A stretch of 51,696 nucleotides of DNA from JAHEJX01 sp041605955 (GCA_041605955.1 JBFIXI010000023.1:1-51696), one strand, 5' to 3'; positions 25,304 through 34,151 are shown, counted from the first letter of the stretch. The notes: generated from the letters alone by a model not told the origin. Made by a program: numbers and translations.

Positions 25304-26116
25304 ATGTCGTCGCAACCCGGCCCCAACCCGCTCGCCGTCGCTCTCTCCGTGCTCCGGGCCCGCCGCACCCGCGCTCCGCGGCCGGCGACGGAGCGGGCCG
25401 ACCGGCTCGGGTCGTCGCAACCGCCGATTGACCACTCCCTGCTGCAAGCTGTGCTCGACGAGCTCGGCGCCGGCGGCGTGGCCGCCCTAGCCGACCAGCG
25501 CAGCCGGCTCGCCGACTACCGCTCCTCCCTCGAATCGCTCGATCCCGACACACTGGAGCGGGATGCGGCGCTCGCTTACTGGATCAACCTCTACAACGCG
25601 GGCGCTCTCGACCTCGCGGCCGAAACGTGGAACCACCAAGCAGCCTCGGTGCTCCGCGTGGCCGGTGGATTTCGCCGCCCGTGGGCGAATGTGGCCGGCG
25701 AGGAGCTGTCGCTCGACGAAGTCGAGCACGGCAAGATCCGCCGGTTCCGCGATCCGCGGATCCACGGCGCTCTCGTTTGCGGTTCGGCATCGTGTCCCAC
25801 ACTGCGTTTCGAGCCGTTCGATGGACCATCCGTCCACGAGCAACTGGACGATCAGATGAGGAGGTTCCTGGGGGCAGGGGGTGTCGCTCGGGATCCGGCA
25901 TCCGATCGCCTCTACTTGTCGCGGATCTTCCTGTGGTACGGCGGAGACTTCACCCGTCCCCACCGCATGCCCACGTTGTTACCGGTTCGCCGCAAGGCGG
26001 TCGCCGCCGCACTCAGCCCCTGGCTGCCGGCCGAGTTGGAGAGCTGGCGCACGGCCCGTGATCCGGTGGTGTCGTATCAGCCGTACGACTGGTCACTGGC
26101 GTGCACGATCGGATGA
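25304..26116 (+). CDS. DUF547-family protein
   Basis: This 270-residue protein has the DUF547 core. LERDAALAYWINLYNAGAL (about 85-105) contains the conserved Ala-Phe/Tyr-Trp-Ile-Asn-Leu-Tyr-Asn segment. LSLDEVEHGKIRRFRDPRIHGALVCGSASCP follows (quote limited to DEVEHGKI, RIHGALVCGSASCP), where the family normally has 'iH.alnCaS.sCP'; LSRIFLWYGGDF is the last landmark. DUF547 is thought to have a papain-like or transglutaminase-like fold, and the 'CaSxSCP' cysteines could be catalytic; activity is unproven. ATG at 25304 has GAGG eight bases upstream. There is no signal peptide, unlike many members. The end overlaps the convergent membrane-protein gene by 24 bases. Confidence 0.85.
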   Translation: MSSQPGPNPLAVALSVLRARRTRAPRPATERADRLGSSQPPIDHSLLQAVLDELGAGGVAALADQRSRLADYRSSLESLDPDTLERDAALAYWINLYNAGALDLAAETWNHQAASVLRVAGGFRRPWANVAGEELSLDEVEHGKIRRFRDPRIHGALVCGSASCPTLRFEPFDGPSVHEQLDDQMRRFLGAGGVARDPASDRLYLSRIFLWYGGDFTRPHRMPTLLPVRRKAVAAALSPWLPAELESWRTARDPVVSYQPYDWSLACTIG

Positions 26117-26770
26117 AGCCTGCCGGCGCACCGACAGCACGAAGGCACCGACGGCGACGAGCGCAATTGCGATGTCATACGGCAGCACGTACTCCCAGAG
26201 GGCGGGGCCGACCAATCGCCACCGCCCTTGGGGGGTAAATCCAACAGCGTCCAGATAGCGGGCGATCGCCCAGACACAGGCAACTCCCACCAACCCGCCG
26301 GCGGCGGCTGCCGCCACCCTGCCCCGCCACCAATACGCCGCCACCATCAGGGTCGACACCGCCCAGGCGATATCCAGGGCCGACAGCAGCTGGAGGAATT
26401 GGGTGGACGGTTGGAGGCGCAATGCCGCCGACGAAGCCAAAGTCACCAGTCCGACGACACCGGTCACGATGAAGATCGCCGCCAGGCCGGTGGCAGCCAC
26501 CTGCGACTGCGGGCTCCACGCGCGATGAGTCGACTCGCCGAACCACGAGTGGGTGGTGAGCGGCAACAGCCTCCAGGTGAGCAATAGGGCCAGAGCGACC
26601 AGCAGGACGAGCTGGCCGCCGAACCGCAGGCCGAGCGACAGGGACGTCGGCAGCAGCAGCCCCAGTGCCGAGATACCGAGGGCGTCGATCATGATCGGAA
26701 AGGCGGCGGTTACCGCGCTTTCCAAGGACGGCGCGGCCGTCGTCGCACCGGTGCTAGAGGACACAGCCAT
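26093..26770 (-). CDS. Small polytopic membrane protein, unknown function
   Basis: This 225-residue protein, from the ATG at 26770, has about six hydrophobic helices: FPIMIDALGISALGLLLP, QLVLLVALALLLTWRLLPL, VAATGLAAIFIVTGVVGLVT, ALDIAWAVSTLMVAAYWW, VAAAAAGGLVGVACVWAIAR and IAIALVAVGAFVLSV. I do not recognise the family; no charged motif inside the helices suggests a transporter. A longer reading from 26968 would add a low-complexity basic leader overlapping the promoter side of the next gene and is rejected. It is 38 bases from the end of the large secreted-protein gene transcribed in the same direction. Confidence 0.6.
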   Translation of the reverse strand: MAVSSSTGATTAAPSLESAVTAAFPIMIDALGISALGLLLPTSLSLGLRFGGQLVLLVALALLLTWRLLPLTTHSWFGESTHRAWSPQSQVAATGLAAIFIVTGVVGLVTLASSAALRLQPSTQFLQLLSALDIAWAVSTLMVAAYWWRGRVAAAAAGGLVGVACVWAIARYLDAVGFTPQGRWRLVGPALWEYVLPYDIAIALVAVGAFVLSVRRQASSDRARQ

Positions 26771-26808
26771 CGTCGACAAACTATCGCATCCCGAGCTGGA
26801 GCCCGCCG

Positions 26809-29499
26809 CTACCTCCCGATCAGCTCCAGATTGAATGACAGATCGGAGCTGCCGGGACCTGCCTGATGGATCTCGACCGCCACGACGTTGACGCCGGGCA
26901 CCAGCATCGATGCCGGGACCGTGAACCGGTGGAATTCGTCCTCCCCCGAGGCGCTCCCTTCCGCCCAAGTGGCGTAGGTGATCCTCCCCGCCGGCATGTT
27001 GTCGCGTACCACCTCGACCCCGTTGATGTACACCACGGCCCCATCGTCGCGAACCAGACCGAGATCGAGGGTGGAGAAGACGGTCGGGTCGGTAACCGCG
27101 AACTTGCGACGGAAGTAGATCGTCGGGTGGTGATCGCCCGGTGGACCGGAGTCCACCACGGTGACCTCATCCCCGTCGCCGTAGCCAAGCTCGGCGTTCC
27201 CTCGCTTCCAGTTGTTGTGGGCCGGGTAGCGGCGCTTGCGCCACTTGACGCCTTTTCCCGACCCGCCGTCGTGATAGCGCCATCTACCGTCCCTGGCAAT
27301 CAGGGTCTCCGGTGTGGCCTGCAGCGCCAACCTGGCATCGAAACTGTGGTCGCCGCTGCGCGGCCCGGATTGGTGGATCTCGACCGCGAGCACATTGTCG
27401 CCTTCTACCAGCAGAGCGGGATCGAGGCTGAACCGATACCAATCCTGCTCCCCGGGTGGCGAGGCGATCGTGGCGGACCGCACCTCGCTGTTGATGAGCC
27501 CGGAGGGCATGTTGGACCGCGCCACCTCGACCTGGTTGAGATAGACGACGGCGCCGTCATCGCGCAGCAGCTCCAGCTCCAGGGTGGCCACGGCGCGGTG
27601 GTCGTACACCGTGAAGACCCGCCGGAAATACGAAGTGATATGGCGATCACCGGGTGGTCCCCTCCTGATGACCCGGGCTTCATCTCCCTCGCCGTAGCCC
27701 AGCTGCGCCGGCCCCCTCCGCCAGCTCGAATCATCGAAGCCGCGCCGTCGCCAAGCCGTCCCGAGGCTGGGCCCGTCATCCCGATATCGCCAAATCGCCC
27801 CGGAGCCGACGAACGTCGTGGGCGACGCGTCCACCAGGAGCCGCAAGTCGAAGCTGATGTCATTGCTGGTGGGCGCCACCTGGTGGATCTCGACGGCCAC
27901 GATGTTGTCGCCGTCCACCAGCACATCCGGCGAGAGGATCCAGCGATTGAACTCGTCCTCGGCGGCGCCGTTGATGTCGCTGACCGCCAGAGTCCGACCC
28001 CGGACGGTGCCAGCCGGCATGTTGTCGCGGATCACCTCCTGGCCGTTGATGTAGACGACCGCCCCGTCGTCGCGTTTGAGCTCGATCTCCAGACGCGAGA
28101 TCCGGCTGTGGTCGTATACCGCGAAGTGCCGCCGGAAGTAAGTGGTGATGTGGCGGTTTCCGTCCGGGCCGGATCGCACCACGGTTTTCTCGTCTCCGTC
28201 GCCGTAGCCGAGCTCGGCGTCACCGGTCCGCCAACTGCGATCGCTGTAGTTGAGGCGCCGCCACCGGGTACCGAGGCGCGACCCGTCGTCGAGGTAGGTC
28301 CACGTGGCCCCGGAGCCGATCAGCGGCGTCAGCGGGGCACCACCGCCAACCGGGGCAAAACGGGCGAAGCCGCGCACCGCTACCGGGCTGCCGTTCGTGA
28401 TGTGTCCCCCCATCCATAGGTGATAGCCGTCGTAGAGAAAGTCGTGCAGGCCGCCGGCGCCATTCAGCACCGGGTTGTACGAGTCGTCGACCTCGTCGCC
28501 GGAGAGCTCGACCGCGATGAAGTGGAACGACTCGTGCTGACCGAAGTTCTCCACCCAGTGTCCACCGAAATAGGCCCTATCTCCCACGACCTGCACCCCC
28601 TGCACGTCCCCGTCGGTGTAGAAACGCCGCCGTCGCGAGCCGTCGGATGCTTGGAGGATGTCGGCTGCTCCCCCACCCCCGCCGAGGGCGAGGTATATCT
28701 TCTGCGGAGTCGCCGAGATATCGAGCACCGGCCGGTTGACCGCGGATGCATCGAAGCCGGGTATCGGCGCCCCGTCACTCGGGTCCACGGCGAAGAAGGC
28801 GCCGAGGTTGGGCCGGTTGTTCTCGTCGAGTATCTCGGTGCCGACGTAGAGCCGACTTTCGTCCGGGCTCAGGAGCAGCGACTTCACTCTCCCTTCGGGA
28901 ATGTTGGCATCCCAGCTGAGCAGATCGCCGGTGGCTCCATCGAGTTTGGCCAGTGACCGCTGTCCCTGGTTGTCGACGATGTGAAAGTTGCCGCCTATGT
29001 ATACATCGCCCTGGGAGTCGACTGCGAGGGCGTTGACCGCCCCGGAGGGGATTTCGACGATCCAGCCTGGCCGGAGGTTTCCGTTGGTGACGTTCAGTGC
29101 GGCCACTCTGGTGCGGGTCTTGCCGTTGACCTGAGTGAAGCGGCCACCGATGTAGACGGTTTGCCCGTCGGGGGAGGTCGCAACCGCGCGCACTTCGTCA
29201 TCGACCTGGGGATCGAACGCGGTGAGCAACTCACCGGACCACAGGTCGACCGCCGCAACGTAGGGCTGATTCACATCAGTGCCGTTGTATGTCGGCCGCA
29301 TCGCAGTGAAGCTGCCCCCGATGAAGACCCGACTGCTTGCTGAAGCAAGCGCCAACACCTTGCCGGTGCCGTTGGTCATCCAGATCGCGTCGGCGGAAGT
29401 GGAGAACGCAGGCTCCGCGGCCACGGCCCCGCCGGCGGCGCCAACCAGGACGGAGGCGACCAACGCCATACTCACCACTGTCCGTCTTGCTGCCTTCAT
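26809..29499 (-). CDS. Secreted propeller protein with three tandem C-terminal domains
   Basis: This 896-residue protein starts with a signal peptide (MKAARRTVVSMALVASVLVG, predicted cleavage after AVAA near residue 28). Residues 30-390 look like a beta-propeller of PQQ/delta-60 type with recurring VYIGGRFTQVNG, VYIGGNFHIVDN and LYVGTEIL blades. Then three copies of a ~165-residue domain follow (about 390-555, 556-728, 729-896). Each opens with a W-R/T-Y-x-D-x-G-S segment and LGYGDGDE, and contains a YFRR-F strand, DDGAVVYINGQEVIRDNMPA or close variants, and DNIVAVEIHQ. The jelly-roll-like pattern resembles carbohydrate-binding modules seen in exported hydrolases. No catalytic domain is present, so an adhesive or structural surface role is likely. 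No sorting signal or anchor is visible at the C-terminus. Confidence 0.8.
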   Translation of the reverse strand: MKAARRTVVSMALVASVLVGAAGGAVAAEPAFSTSADAIWMTNGTGKVLALASASSRVFIGGSFTAMRPTYNGTDVNQPYVAAVDLWSGELLTAFDPQVDDEVRAVATSPDGQTVYIGGRFTQVNGKTRTRVAALNVTNGNLRPGWIVEIPSGAVNALAVDSQGDVYIGGNFHIVDNQGQRSLAKLDGATGDLLSWDANIPEGRVKSLLLSPDESRLYVGTEILDENNRPNLGAFFAVDPSDGAPIPGFDASAVNRPVLDISATPQKIYLALGGGGGAADILQASDGSRRRRFYTDGDVQGVQVVGDRAYFGGHWVENFGQHESFHFIAVELSGDEVDDSYNPVLNGAGGLHDFLYDGYHLWMGGHITNGSPVAVRGFARFAPVGGGAPLTPLIGSGATWTYLDDGSRLGTRWRRLNYSDRSWRTGDAELGYGDGDEKTVVRSGPDGNRHITTYFRRHFAVYDHSRISRLEIELKRDDGAVVYINGQEVIRDNMPAGTVRGRTLAVSDINGAAEDEFNRWILSPDVLVDGDNIVAVEIHQVAPTSNDISFDLRLLVDASPTTFVGSGAIWRYRDDGPSLGTAWRRRGFDDSSWRRGPAQLGYGEGDEARVIRRGPPGDRHITSYFRRVFTVYDHRAVATLELELLRDDGAVVYLNQVEVARSNMPSGLINSEVRSATIASPPGEQDWYRFSLDPALLVEGDNVLAVEIHQSGPRSGDHSFDARLALQATPETLIARDGRWRYHDGGSGKGVKWRKRRYPAHNNWKRGNAELGYGDGDEVTVVDSGPPGDHHPTIYFRRKFAVTDPTVFSTLDLGLVRDDGAVVYINGVEVVRDNMPAGRITYATWAEGSASGEDEFHRFTVPASMLVPGVNVVAVEIHQAGPGSSDLSFNLELIGR
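26812..28335 (-). repeat. Three tandem ~500-bp domain-coding repeats
   Basis: Within the secreted propeller gene, three direct copies of roughly 500 bases encode the same domain (approximately 28335-27830, 27830-27315 and 27315-26812). They are diverged at the DNA level but share recurrent DNA for DDGAVVY(I/L)N and YFRR. They are a likely site of recombination and of mis-assembly with short reads. Confidence 0.75.
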
Positions 29500-29563
29500 G
29501 CCCCACCGCGGTACGCAGTTCTCGCCGTCGCCGGCAGCCCCCGGCGCACCGACGCGGCCCCCT

Positions 29564-29592
29564 TTACGATCCCCAATTGAACCACGAGTCAA
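29564..29592 (-). promoter_or_regulatory. Candidate promoter for the secreted propeller gene
   Basis: On the minus strand TTGACT (complement of 29587-29592) is followed after 17 bases by TCGTAA (complement of 29564-29569), about 65 bases before the ATG at 29499. The -35 is a good match to the housekeeping consensus; the -10 is poor but acceptable for a GC-rich actinobacterium. This is pattern matching by eye only. Confidence 0.35.
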
Positions 29593-29663
29593 AGGCCTAT
29601 GCGGAGTCACCCCCGCCCATAATTGGGTACCGGGACGACCGCATCGCGGCGAAGGCCGGTCGC

Positions 29664-30545
29664 CTACTCGGTCGAGCTCTCCCGGCGAGAGCGCAGTTCG
29701 ACGATGCGCTGCTCGGCGATGGCGACATAGCCGGGCTCGGTGTCGTAACCGACGTAGTGGCGGCCGGTGGCGATCGCAGCCAGTGCCGTCGAACCCGCAC
29801 CGATGAACGGATCGAGAATCAGGTCTCCGGCGAAGGTATATAGCTCGATGAGGCGTTGCGGCAGCTCGACCGGGAACGGCGCCGGATGGCCAACTCGCCG
29901 AGCCGACTCGGGTTGAATGCTCCACACCGAAACGGTGGCGTCGAGGAATTCGTCACGACCGATGGTGTCTTCTCCGGAACGCAGCCGGCGGTATGACTCT
30001 TTGGAGGCGACGATCACATACTCGTGGAGATCACGCAGAGTCGGGTTCTTGGCGCTCTGCCACGAGCCCCACGCGCAGGAGCCGCCGGCCGCCTTGGCCT
30101 TTTGCCATATGACCTCCCCGCGGAGGAGAAAGCCGATGTCGCTCAGCAGCGCAGCAACGTGATGGTTGAGGGGGAGATACGGCTTACGCCCCAGGTTGGC
30201 CACGTTGACTGCGACCCGGCCGCCGGCTTCGACGACTCGATAGGTCTCGGTGAACACCCGTTCCAGCAAATCGAGATACTCGTCGAGGCTGAGGTCGCCG
30301 TCGTAGTCCTTGCCGACGTTGTAGGGAGGTGAGGTGACCATCAGCGCCACGCATCCGTCGGGGAGCTGTTCCATGGTCTCCGACGACTGGGTGAAGATGC
30401 GATCGACGACCTCGGCCGGGGCATCTTGAACCAGGCCCGTCGGCCGGAGATTGGGGGCCGATCGCGCCATCTGCCGCGCGTAGAATTCGGAGGCGTCGTG
30501 ACTCTCGCGCTTCCCCGCTCCAAAGCTGGCCGTACTGGTAGCCAC
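29664..30545 (-). CDS. Solitary site-specific DNA methyltransferase (TSPPY type)
   Basis: This 293-residue beta-class-order methyltransferase has catalytic motif IV, TSPPYNVGKDYDGDLSLDEY (Thr71 onward), preceding the AdoMet motif I, DPFIGAGSTALAA (Asp245). YVGYDTEPGYVAIAEQRI completes the fold. Enzymes with TSPPY/SPPY methylate either N4 of cytosine or N6 of adenine. No restriction endonuclease or specificity gene is adjacent: the flanks are prephenate dehydratase and a secreted protein. It may therefore be an orphan, regulatory methyltransferase. The start is a GTG at 30545; an ATG at 30470 just before the conserved part is possible. The target sequence cannot be read from the protein. Confidence 0.9.
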   Translation of the reverse strand: MATSTASFGAGKRESHDASEFYARQMARSAPNLRPTGLVQDAPAEVVDRIFTQSSETMEQLPDGCVALMVTSPPYNVGKDYDGDLSLDEYLDLLERVFTETYRVVEAGGRVAVNVANLGRKPYLPLNHHVAALLSDIGFLLRGEVIWQKAKAAGGSCAWGSWQSAKNPTLRDLHEYVIVASKESYRRLRSGEDTIGRDEFLDATVSVWSIQPESARRVGHPAPFPVELPQRLIELYTFAGDLILDPFIGAGSTALAAIATGRHYVGYDTEPGYVAIAEQRIVELRSRRESSTE

Positions 30546-30592
30546 GCAGCGAAGTTAGCAGTCAGGGTGGCGCCACCCCGCTATCTCCTCGC

Positions 30593-31420
30593 CTAGTCCA
30601 GGCGGGCCGCCCGATAAGACCCCAGCACACGCAGCGCCGCCAAGGTCGCCGGTGGCGGATCGATTACCGCCGCTAGGCCCGCGGGACCTGGAGGATGCAC
30701 CAGATCAACGAAGAAGCGGTATCGCCAGGCCTCGGTGGCGGGACGCGACTCGATGCGGGTGAGGTTGGCTCCCCGCAGGCCCAGCTCGGTCAGCGCCAGG
30801 GCCAGCGCTCCCGGCCGGTGGGCAGTCATGAACAGGATCGTGGTCTTGTCATCGTCCGGATCGACCTGGGGGGCGCCCGCGGCGAGCACGACGAAGCGGG
30901 TAGTGTTGTGATGGCGATCCATGACGTCTTCTTGGAGGATGACCAAGCCGTGCGGCTCCGCCGCCTCTGGCGGAGCCAACGCGGCGATGGTCGGGTCGTC
31001 TTCGGACGCCACATCGCGCACCGCGCCGGCGGTGTCATGAGTGGGTATCTCGATCACGCCCAGCTCGAGCAGGTGCTCCTCGACCTGCGACAGAGCTTCG
31101 GGATGGGACTTCACCGCCTTGATCCCCTCTATGGTCGCCCCGGGTATGCCCATCAAGGCATGGCGCACCTCGACCAGGTGCTCGGCGATGATCGATATCG
31201 GCCCGTGCTCTTCGTTTCCCGGCAGGCGGTCGAGCACCGGTAATACGCTGCCGGTGGTGGAGTTCTCCACGGGCAACACCAGACGATCGACTACGCCGCC
31301 CTCCAGGGCGGCGAATGCGGCGACAAAGGTGTGTTGGCCGACGTGTTCGCCTTCCGGGAACAGCTCGTTGACGGCCCGGTAGCTGTAGGAGAACGGCTCG
31401 CCCTGGTATCCGACTCTCAT
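30593..31420 (-). CDS. pheA: Prephenate dehydratase
   Basis: This 275-residue monofunctional enzyme converts prephenate to phenylpyruvate in phenylalanine synthesis. The catalytic part (1-180) has RVGYQGEPFSYSYRA, LPVENSTTGSV, VKSHPEALSQVEEHL and the catalytic Thr-Arg-Phe in NTTRFVVL. A C-terminal ACT domain (about 190-270; GALALALTELGLRGANLTRI, ESRPATEAWRYRFFVDL) with the ESRP motif that binds phenylalanine indicates feedback inhibition. No chorismate mutase domain is attached. It lies 25 bases upstream of the HD-GYP gene's end and is transcribed in the same direction, toward the methyltransferase. Confidence 0.95.
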   Translation of the reverse strand: MRVGYQGEPFSYSYRAVNELFPEGEHVGQHTFVAAFAALEGGVVDRLVLPVENSTTGSVLPVLDRLPGNEEHGPISIIAEHLVEVRHALMGIPGATIEGIKAVKSHPEALSQVEEHLLELGVIEIPTHDTAGAVRDVASEDDPTIAALAPPEAAEPHGLVILQEDVMDRHHNTTRFVVLAAGAPQVDPDDDKTTILFMTAHRPGALALALTELGLRGANLTRIESRPATEAWRYRFFVDLVHPPGPAGLAAVIDPPPATLAALRVLGSYRAARLD

Positions 31421-31445
31421 GGCTCGGAGGCTAACCGCCCAACCG

Positions 31446-34151
31446 CTACTGCATGGCCAGGGGCGGACGGCGCAGCCCGGCTCGGGGTGCTCGAATGACC
31501 AGGCTGCTCACGAAGCCGGTGGAGTCGTAGGCAAACCACATGTCGTCTTGCGACTCGGCCCCATCGACCAGCAGCTTCAGAGTCAGGGCGCGGCCCCCCG
31601 CAATCGGGTAGTCGATCGTGCCCAGGCTGGCGGTGAAGCCGACCCAGCGACCGTCCACGGCGCTCCATGGCCGCCGGGTCATGGTGCCCAAGCCGATCGT
31701 CGAGCAATCCGAGCCGTTGCGGGTCGCCGCCGGGCAATCGAGCAGGAAGATCCGAACCCGACCATTGAGGTCGTCCTGCATGTCCTTCATAGCGGCGTAC
31801 AACGAGATCTGTCCGGCTCCGGCAAGTTGGAGATCCTGAGGCACCGAGTAGACCCACAGCTGGAACTTCGTGGGGTCGCTCTCAGCCAACTGTTCAGGAA
31901 TGCCTCCGGGGCCGCGGCGAATACCCAGCCCGGGGTCGAAATCGCGATCCGTGTCGTTGTTGGGAAGCTGTCCATTGGTGGGCCCGGCACTCTCGCTGAG
32001 GGGTAGTCTGGCGCTCGAGACCGTGTCTCCTGCGCCCGCGCCGCGCAGGTAGAGGACTACGTCGGCCACGATCGGGGTGACGGTCACGATCGCCGTATCG
32101 GTGCCGCCCATTCCGTCGCTCACCGTGTATGTGAAGCTGTCCTCCCGTGTCCACGGCGACGGGGGCTCGTAGAGGCAGCTGGTAGCGCAGGCGACCGAGC
32201 CGCCCTGGTCGGACACCGTCTGATGCGAAGCGATCGTGAGGGGGTCACCGTCGACATCTGAGTCGTTGGCCAGCACGTCGATCACCACCGGGCCAGGGGC
32301 GTTGGCGCCCACTGCATCGGCTACGGCAGCCGGGGCATCGTTGACCGGCCTCACGGTCACCGCCACGGTGCCGGTAGCGCACAACCCGGTGACGTCACAT
32401 ACTCGATAGTGGAACCCGTCAGCGCCGTTGGCGTTGAGGGCCGGCGCATACCGAATCATGCGGCCGAGCGGATCGCCGCCAACGACCACGCTCGCCGCGC
32501 CCCGGCTCGGGGCCTGGGTTATCTGCAGGCTCGACGCGTCTAGGTCATCGTCCAGGTCGATGTCGTTGCCGAGAACGTCGATGGTCACGGCCACGTCTTC
32601 GTCCGTCGTGGCGACATCGGGCAGCGCCACAGGAGGATCGCCACCCGGCGGCGTGGTGGTGGTGGTGGTGGTGGTAGTAGTGGTGGTGGTGGCCGGCAAT
32701 GTTGTGGTCGTGGTGGTCGTGGTGGCCGGTACGGATGTCGTCGTGACCGTCGTCGTGGTGGTAACGGTTGTGGTGGTCACGGTCGTCGTCGTGGTGGTCG
32801 TAGCCGTGGGGGGCGGCGTCGTGGGCGGGGATTCGGTGGTCGACGTGGGAACAACACTGGTCGAGGTCGTCGTGCTGCCCAGCACCGCGGTGGTCGAAGG
32901 CCCGGCGGTCGTCACGGTCGAGGAGGGAACCGGCGTCGCGTCGACCTGAGCGCTCGGACCGATGGACGCGGGCGTGGTCGCCGACGGCACCGCAGTCGGC
33001 GCGCTCGCGTCACCGTCGCCCCGCTCTGCGCCGGCCACCGCTGCAATCGGCTCCCCGGGGTCACTCGCACTGGGCGCGAGTCCCGTAGCGAGAGGCGCGA
33101 CCAGCGCGGCCACCGCTGCAACGACGAGCGCGCCGCTATCGGCCAGACGCCGCAGCCCGCCGATGAACGGCAGTTGAGCCAACGCCACCAGCGGACCGGC
33201 GACGCGTCGCACGGCCCCGACCGACAGGCGGAGGAAGGCCTTGACGATCGCAGGATCGAATTGGCTGCCCGCACTCTCGGTCAGCTCGGCCATTGCCTCC
33301 TTGTGCGGTATCGGTGGTTGATACGACCGAAGTGCCGTCATGGCGTCGTAGGCGTCGGCTACCGCAACGATGCGTGCCCCGAGCGCAATATCGTCGCCGG
33401 CGACGCCCGACGGGTAACCGAGGCCGTCGAAGCGCTCATGGTGATGGAGAATCGTCTGCGCCCACGGCCCGAGAAACTCCCGGATCGGTGTCACCAGCTC
33501 GTATCCGAGAACCGGGTGGCGCCGCACCAGATCCCATTCGCTGTCGTCCAGCGGGCTCTTCTTGCGCAGGATGTCCCGGTCGATCCGTACTTTGCCGATG
33601 TCGTGGAGGAGGGACGCCCACCGCAACAGGTCCCGCTCGGCCACGGTCAGGGACAGCTCCTCTGCGATCAGGTCGGCGTAGGCTCGAGTGCGCTCGGCGT
33701 GCCCTCGGGTGGTGGCATCGTGCCTGCCGAGCGAGGCGACCAAGGTGAGCGCGAACTCGGCCGACCTGGTGGGGTCGTCGTCAGTTCCGGCGGCTCGGGC
33801 CCGCGCCACCTCTTTGCGCAACGTGCCCGACGATCCGGAACGCAGCGCTATCCGAAAGCGCGACGGGGCTTCATTCGGGAATACCAGGGACAGCTTGAGC
33901 AGGGCGGCAAGCGGGAACAACCGCACCGCGAATCGTTGCACTACGTGGGAGGCGAGCAGCGCCGAGCCGATCACGATGAGCCACCAGCCGAGCGTAGGGC
34001 CCAGCGTGGTTGGGGTGGCGAGGACGGCTGCCGCCGTCACCGCCACCACGACGGCCGCAGCCAGGGGGAGGATGAAGACCAAGGTGCGAGTCAGCCGGGC
34101 GGCCAGCTGGCGCGCTCGCCAGCGTTCGCCCCCGTTGGGCTGTTTGGTCAC
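31446..34151 (-). CDS. HD-GYP cyclic-di-GMP phosphodiesterase fused to extracellular cadherin-like domains
   Basis: This 901-residue protein has two N-terminal transmembrane helices (about 22-46 and 55-70) and a complete HD-GYP domain (about 130-310: GHAERTRAYADLIAEEL, LLHDIGKVRIDRDIL with His183-Asp184, ILHHHERFDGLGYPSG, IVAVADAYDAMTA). A third membrane helix (about 339-358) leads to a Ser/Thr/Pro linker dominated by threonine (about 375-535) and then an exported part. That part has two Ig/cadherin-like tandem repeats (VAVTIDVLGNDIDLDDD; VVIDVLANDSDVDGDPLTI) and a unique ~190-residue C-terminal domain. HD-GYP enzymes hydrolyse c-di-GMP; this arrangement suggests that binding outside regulates turnover inside, or vice versa. 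The GTG start at 34151 gives the first helix. The gene is divergent from kgd. Confidence 0.85.
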   Translation of the reverse strand: MTKQPNGGERWRARQLAARLTRTLVFILPLAAAVVVAVTAAAVLATPTTLGPTLGWWLIVIGSALLASHVVQRFAVRLFPLAALLKLSLVFPNEAPSRFRIALRSGSSGTLRKEVARARAAGTDDDPTRSAEFALTLVASLGRHDATTRGHAERTRAYADLIAEELSLTVAERDLLRWASLLHDIGKVRIDRDILRKKSPLDDSEWDLVRRHPVLGYELVTPIREFLGPWAQTILHHHERFDGLGYPSGVAGDDIALGARIVAVADAYDAMTALRSYQPPIPHKEAMAELTESAGSQFDPAIVKAFLRLSVGAVRRVAGPLVALAQLPFIGGLRRLADSGALVVAAVAALVAPLATGLAPSASDPGEPIAAVAGAERGDGDASAPTAVPSATTPASIGPSAQVDATPVPSSTVTTAGPSTTAVLGSTTTSTSVVPTSTTESPPTTPPPTATTTTTTTVTTTTVTTTTTVTTTSVPATTTTTTTTLPATTTTTTTTTTTTTPPGGDPPVALPDVATTDEDVAVTIDVLGNDIDLDDDLDASSLQITQAPSRGAASVVVGGDPLGRMIRYAPALNANGADGFHYRVCDVTGLCATGTVAVTVRPVNDAPAAVADAVGANAPGPVVIDVLANDSDVDGDPLTIASHQTVSDQGGSVACATSCLYEPPSPWTREDSFTYTVSDGMGGTDTAIVTVTPIVADVVLYLRGAGAGDTVSSARLPLSESAGPTNGQLPNNDTDRDFDPGLGIRRGPGGIPEQLAESDPTKFQLWVYSVPQDLQLAGAGQISLYAAMKDMQDDLNGRVRIFLLDCPAATRNGSDCSTIGLGTMTRRPWSAVDGRWVGFTASLGTIDYPIAGGRALTLKLLVDGAESQDDMWFAYDSTGFVSSLVIRAPRAGLRRPPLAMQ
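32645..32905. repeat. Low-complexity threonine-codon tract in the HD-GYP gene
   Basis: Over about 260 bases the + strand is largely GTGGTN/GTCGTN triplets, encoding runs of Thr (ACC/ACG/ACA) with Val, Ser and Pro on the minus strand. It forms the probable O-glycosylatable spacer between membrane helix and exported domains. The tract is prone to slippage, so its length may differ between strains. Confidence 0.85.

Noticed and set aside
24892..25368. Minus-strand frame of 158 codons in the gap after nhaA
   Set aside because: Low-complexity Arg/Gly-rich composition, no recognisable domain, and it overlaps the start of the DUF547 gene.
29550..29640. AATTGGG/CCCAATT inverted repeat before the secreted propeller gene as an operator
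   Set aside because: The arms are only seven bases and about 45 bases apart, too weak to support.
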